Assembly (NCBI RefSeq): GCF_000238355.1
Contig: NZ_AHCA01000006.1
Coordinates: 186,001 to 250,000 of the forward strand
DNA length: 64,000 bases
Direction of reading: 5' to 3'
Origin: Pseudoalteromonas haloplanktis ATCC 14393
GTDB lineage: Bacteria > Pseudomonadota > Gammaproteobacteria > Enterobacterales > Alteromonadaceae
In this document: positions 63,501-64,000 of the stretch, piece after piece
Position numbering within the stretch: position 1 is the stretch's first letter
How the letters are laid out: each line of letters starts with the position of its first letter
Program-made: the position numbers and the translations under genes
Notes under the pieces: generated by a model
Told to the model about the DNA's origin: nothing
Database searches by the model: none
Seen by the model: the letters and a program-made list of their open reading frames with translations, nothing else

Positions 63501-63682
63501 CGACGGAAACTGAACTGAGTGCGAAAAACCCATTTGTGCCAAAAGAGATCCTCGGTCCAGGTATTTCGTTTGATGAGGATGGTAAAATCAAGCTTGTTAG
63601 TGATGCAGTACCTATTGGCTTTGGTTTTAAAACGCAACAAACATTTATTTATAAGCGAGAGGTCAACGATAACCAAAAATAA
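60521..63682 (+). CDS. pilY1: Type IV pilus tip-associated adhesin PilY1
   Basis: The protein has 1053 residues with a signal peptide (1-25, ending GYA). An N-terminal von Willebrand A-like domain has the MIDAS DTSGSM at 49-54. The C-terminal part from ~500 is the PilY1 beta-propeller: DPLHSKPVTIDYG, then LIGTNAGFLHMF and WAFFGMRRGGDQYYALDITN. Calcium-binding loops are at 588-599 (DADRDGVVESGD) and 719-727 (DSDYDGYID). PilY1 primes pilus assembly and mediates adhesion and surface sensing. It is the last gene of the operon in this window. AAAG before the ATGATG is a weak site. Confidence 0.93.
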   Translation: MMKFKKLVVSILLGSTVLLSMPGYAEDIELYVNHNVELDERPRVLIIFDTSGSMAFSTSSGRDCGFRNGLYQLCSDSRLGIARNAMSQLVDENEDIDFGLMRFNGTSGGYVLSGIGSSTSTIKTTIANLPADGGTPLTETLWEAYLYITGRDVYFGKNVSTLQRDTSIESVKVTGNWWNPRYNYTYISPFDDSTEEAKRCDNSVNIIFMTDGDPSGNGADSDADNAISALHQQYFGSPLVMRNDGINGNYLHQLAKVIHGVDADKKAGIEEVIVDLYPQTPDIHETGRVYTIGFGSGMSSSGKRLLEETAKLGGGQYEHADTAEQLSAAFKKFVTNIREVNDTFTSPSIASNNVDQTRSRESIYYAMFYPETGARWRGNLKKLKVSGTEIVDAKSNPALNDDGLIKSTAHTFWLPPNTAADGNSVESGGVNLHLTLLAERTVYTDSPQGSLIEFKSSILQTALGGLTKLATSFGTNITNVGTTIDWARGVDVDDEDKDGSTRDQRQDIFGDPLHSKPVTIDYGNDDVRILIGTNAGFLHMFQDKGDAVSETWSFIPSSLYKILTPLRENQADTKVYGVDGPITVFFDDADRDGVVESGDRVWAFFGMRRGGDQYYALDITNPDAPRLMWTIQGGSGVYKELAQTWSAPTVSYIKGKDDPVLIFGAGFDTNKDNVSLSNDRKGRGIYIVNASDGKLVWELTPDTGFKGKHSIAATVSILDSDYDGYIDRLYATDTAGSVWRVDMPSASPTDSESPWTHFELAKLGGTAASQDRRFFYKPVVARTMFSKVTSTTDNNKTSITRQDTPFDAILIGSGNRPKPTSTVVQDQLYMIRDINTVTKSFVGDDIPVAITPSDLMNVDNDPFANALDDIDEFTKAEVTLSKASGWYYDLAGSGEKSLAAATVVGGVAYYTSFTPASEDATINQCSLSGGSGGLYAFHLHYGSKVYDQLRYVTSNDVPDTPQLYFGSTETCDDDDCNEQSQFLLLGPGIKKTQATETELSAKNPFVPKEILGPGISFDEDGKIKLVSDAVPIGFGFKTQQTFIYKREVNDNQK

Positions 63683-64000
63683 TAGTGAAACGTGTCTGTT
63701 GGCAAATGATAAAACAGAACGCCATGGCTTCACTCGGGTTTTAATTGAACTACTAGGCAAAATATGAGTTTGTAATCACATCAAACTTAGGCAGCTAAGT
63801 TTAATTTTGCCGCAATTGTACACTGTTATCAGGCTCAGTTTTTATAAAACTGGGTCTGATATATTTCTTTAACCCAGTTTGTGGCATGAAACCTACCTAT
63901 ATCTTACAGTTTTTATCGAATACTCCTTTATAATTTTTTACGCACTGCGTGGCTTATAACGGCTCCTATCAATTACCACTTCCTCCTTAAAACTCAATAT
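63683..64000. other. No convincing gene in the last 318 bases after pilY1
   Basis: Conserved gene order would place pilE here, but no prepilin gene is seen. In frame with no start, codons around 63724-63762 read HGFTRVLIELLGKI then stop, faintly like a prepilin N-terminus (GFTLIELL). This may be chance or a remnant. Two competing hairpins lie at 63836-63880 and the rest is AT-rich with no open frame of note. Confidence 0.4.
63836..63880 (+). terminator. Competing hairpins downstream of pilY1
   Basis: CAGTTTT (63836-63842) can pair with AAAACTG (63846-63852), while AAACTGGGT (63847-63855) can instead pair with ACCCAGTTT (63872-63880). The second hairpin has a 9-bp stem and 16-base loop but no T-tract. 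It may be the operon's terminator or an attenuator-like element. Confidence 0.35.

Noticed and set aside
63519..63767. Plus-strand frame overlapping the end of pilY1
   Set aside because: It is mostly in an alternative frame of pilY1 with no ribosome site. Only its last ~25 codons lie outside, and these are mentioned as a possible prepilin remnant.

Overview
The window reads as a chromosomal segment of a marine gammaproteobacterium of the Alteromonadales, most like Pseudoalteromonas. The base composition is AT-rich, the gene order ileS-lspA-fkpB-ispH followed by minor pilin genes is typical of Gammaproteobacteria, and TyrR, RpsT, MurJ, OmpW, PilV/W/X/Y1 and E. coli-type Bcs proteins are all present. 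The genus is an inference. I see no tRNA, rRNA, CRISPR array, prophage or complete insertion sequence.

Layout. 1-937 is the 5' part of a POT-family peptide transporter (minus strand, cut by the window edge). 1199-15483 is a complete type II (E. coli-like) cellulose locus: bcsR-Q-A-B-Z-C on the minus strand and, divergently, bcsE-F-G on the plus strand. BcsG predicts phosphoethanolamine-modified cellulose, and BcsA (PilZ) and BcsE (RxGD) carry c-di-GMP-binding signatures. A secreted two-domain protein (15568-16782) separates it from a second exopolymer locus at 17095-35868. That locus is a seven-gene, tightly overlapping minus-strand operon built around homologues of the Bacillus poly-gamma-glutamate proteins PgsA/CapA, PgsC/CapC and PgsB/CapB. 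The proteins are heavily remodelled for a Gram-negative envelope: PgsB carries about 700 extra N-terminal residues, PgsC is internally duplicated with a large soluble extension, and CapA is a lipoprotein. The operon adds a CHASE2 sensor without an output domain, a signal-peptide hydrolase-like protein, a single-span periplasmic protein and a 1432-residue probable outer-membrane protein. This operon is the best candidate for an undescribed system: a Gram-negative trans-envelope machine making and exporting a poly-gamma-glutamate-like polymer.

36034-50826 is mostly housekeeping and small accessory genes: tyrR with its own TyrR box, a thioesterase, ompW with an FNR-like box, a MATE exporter, a DapE-like deacylase, two GNAT acetyltransferases, an OlsF-like ornithine-lipid synthase, a GhrA-like reductase behind a MerR-type operator, smrA, small membrane proteins, a CheY-like receiver, rpsT (TTG start) and murJ. 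50936-56592 is the ribF-ileS-lspA-fkpB-ispH operon.

56631-63682 holds an AlgZ/AlgR-like sensor kinase and LytTR regulator, followed by pilV-pilW-pilX-pilY1. Two 10-bp direct repeats lie in the regulator-pilV gap and look like LytTR sites. The last 318 bases carry no convincing gene. Taken together, the window is rich in surface functions: two exopolymer loci and a type IV pilus priming locus.
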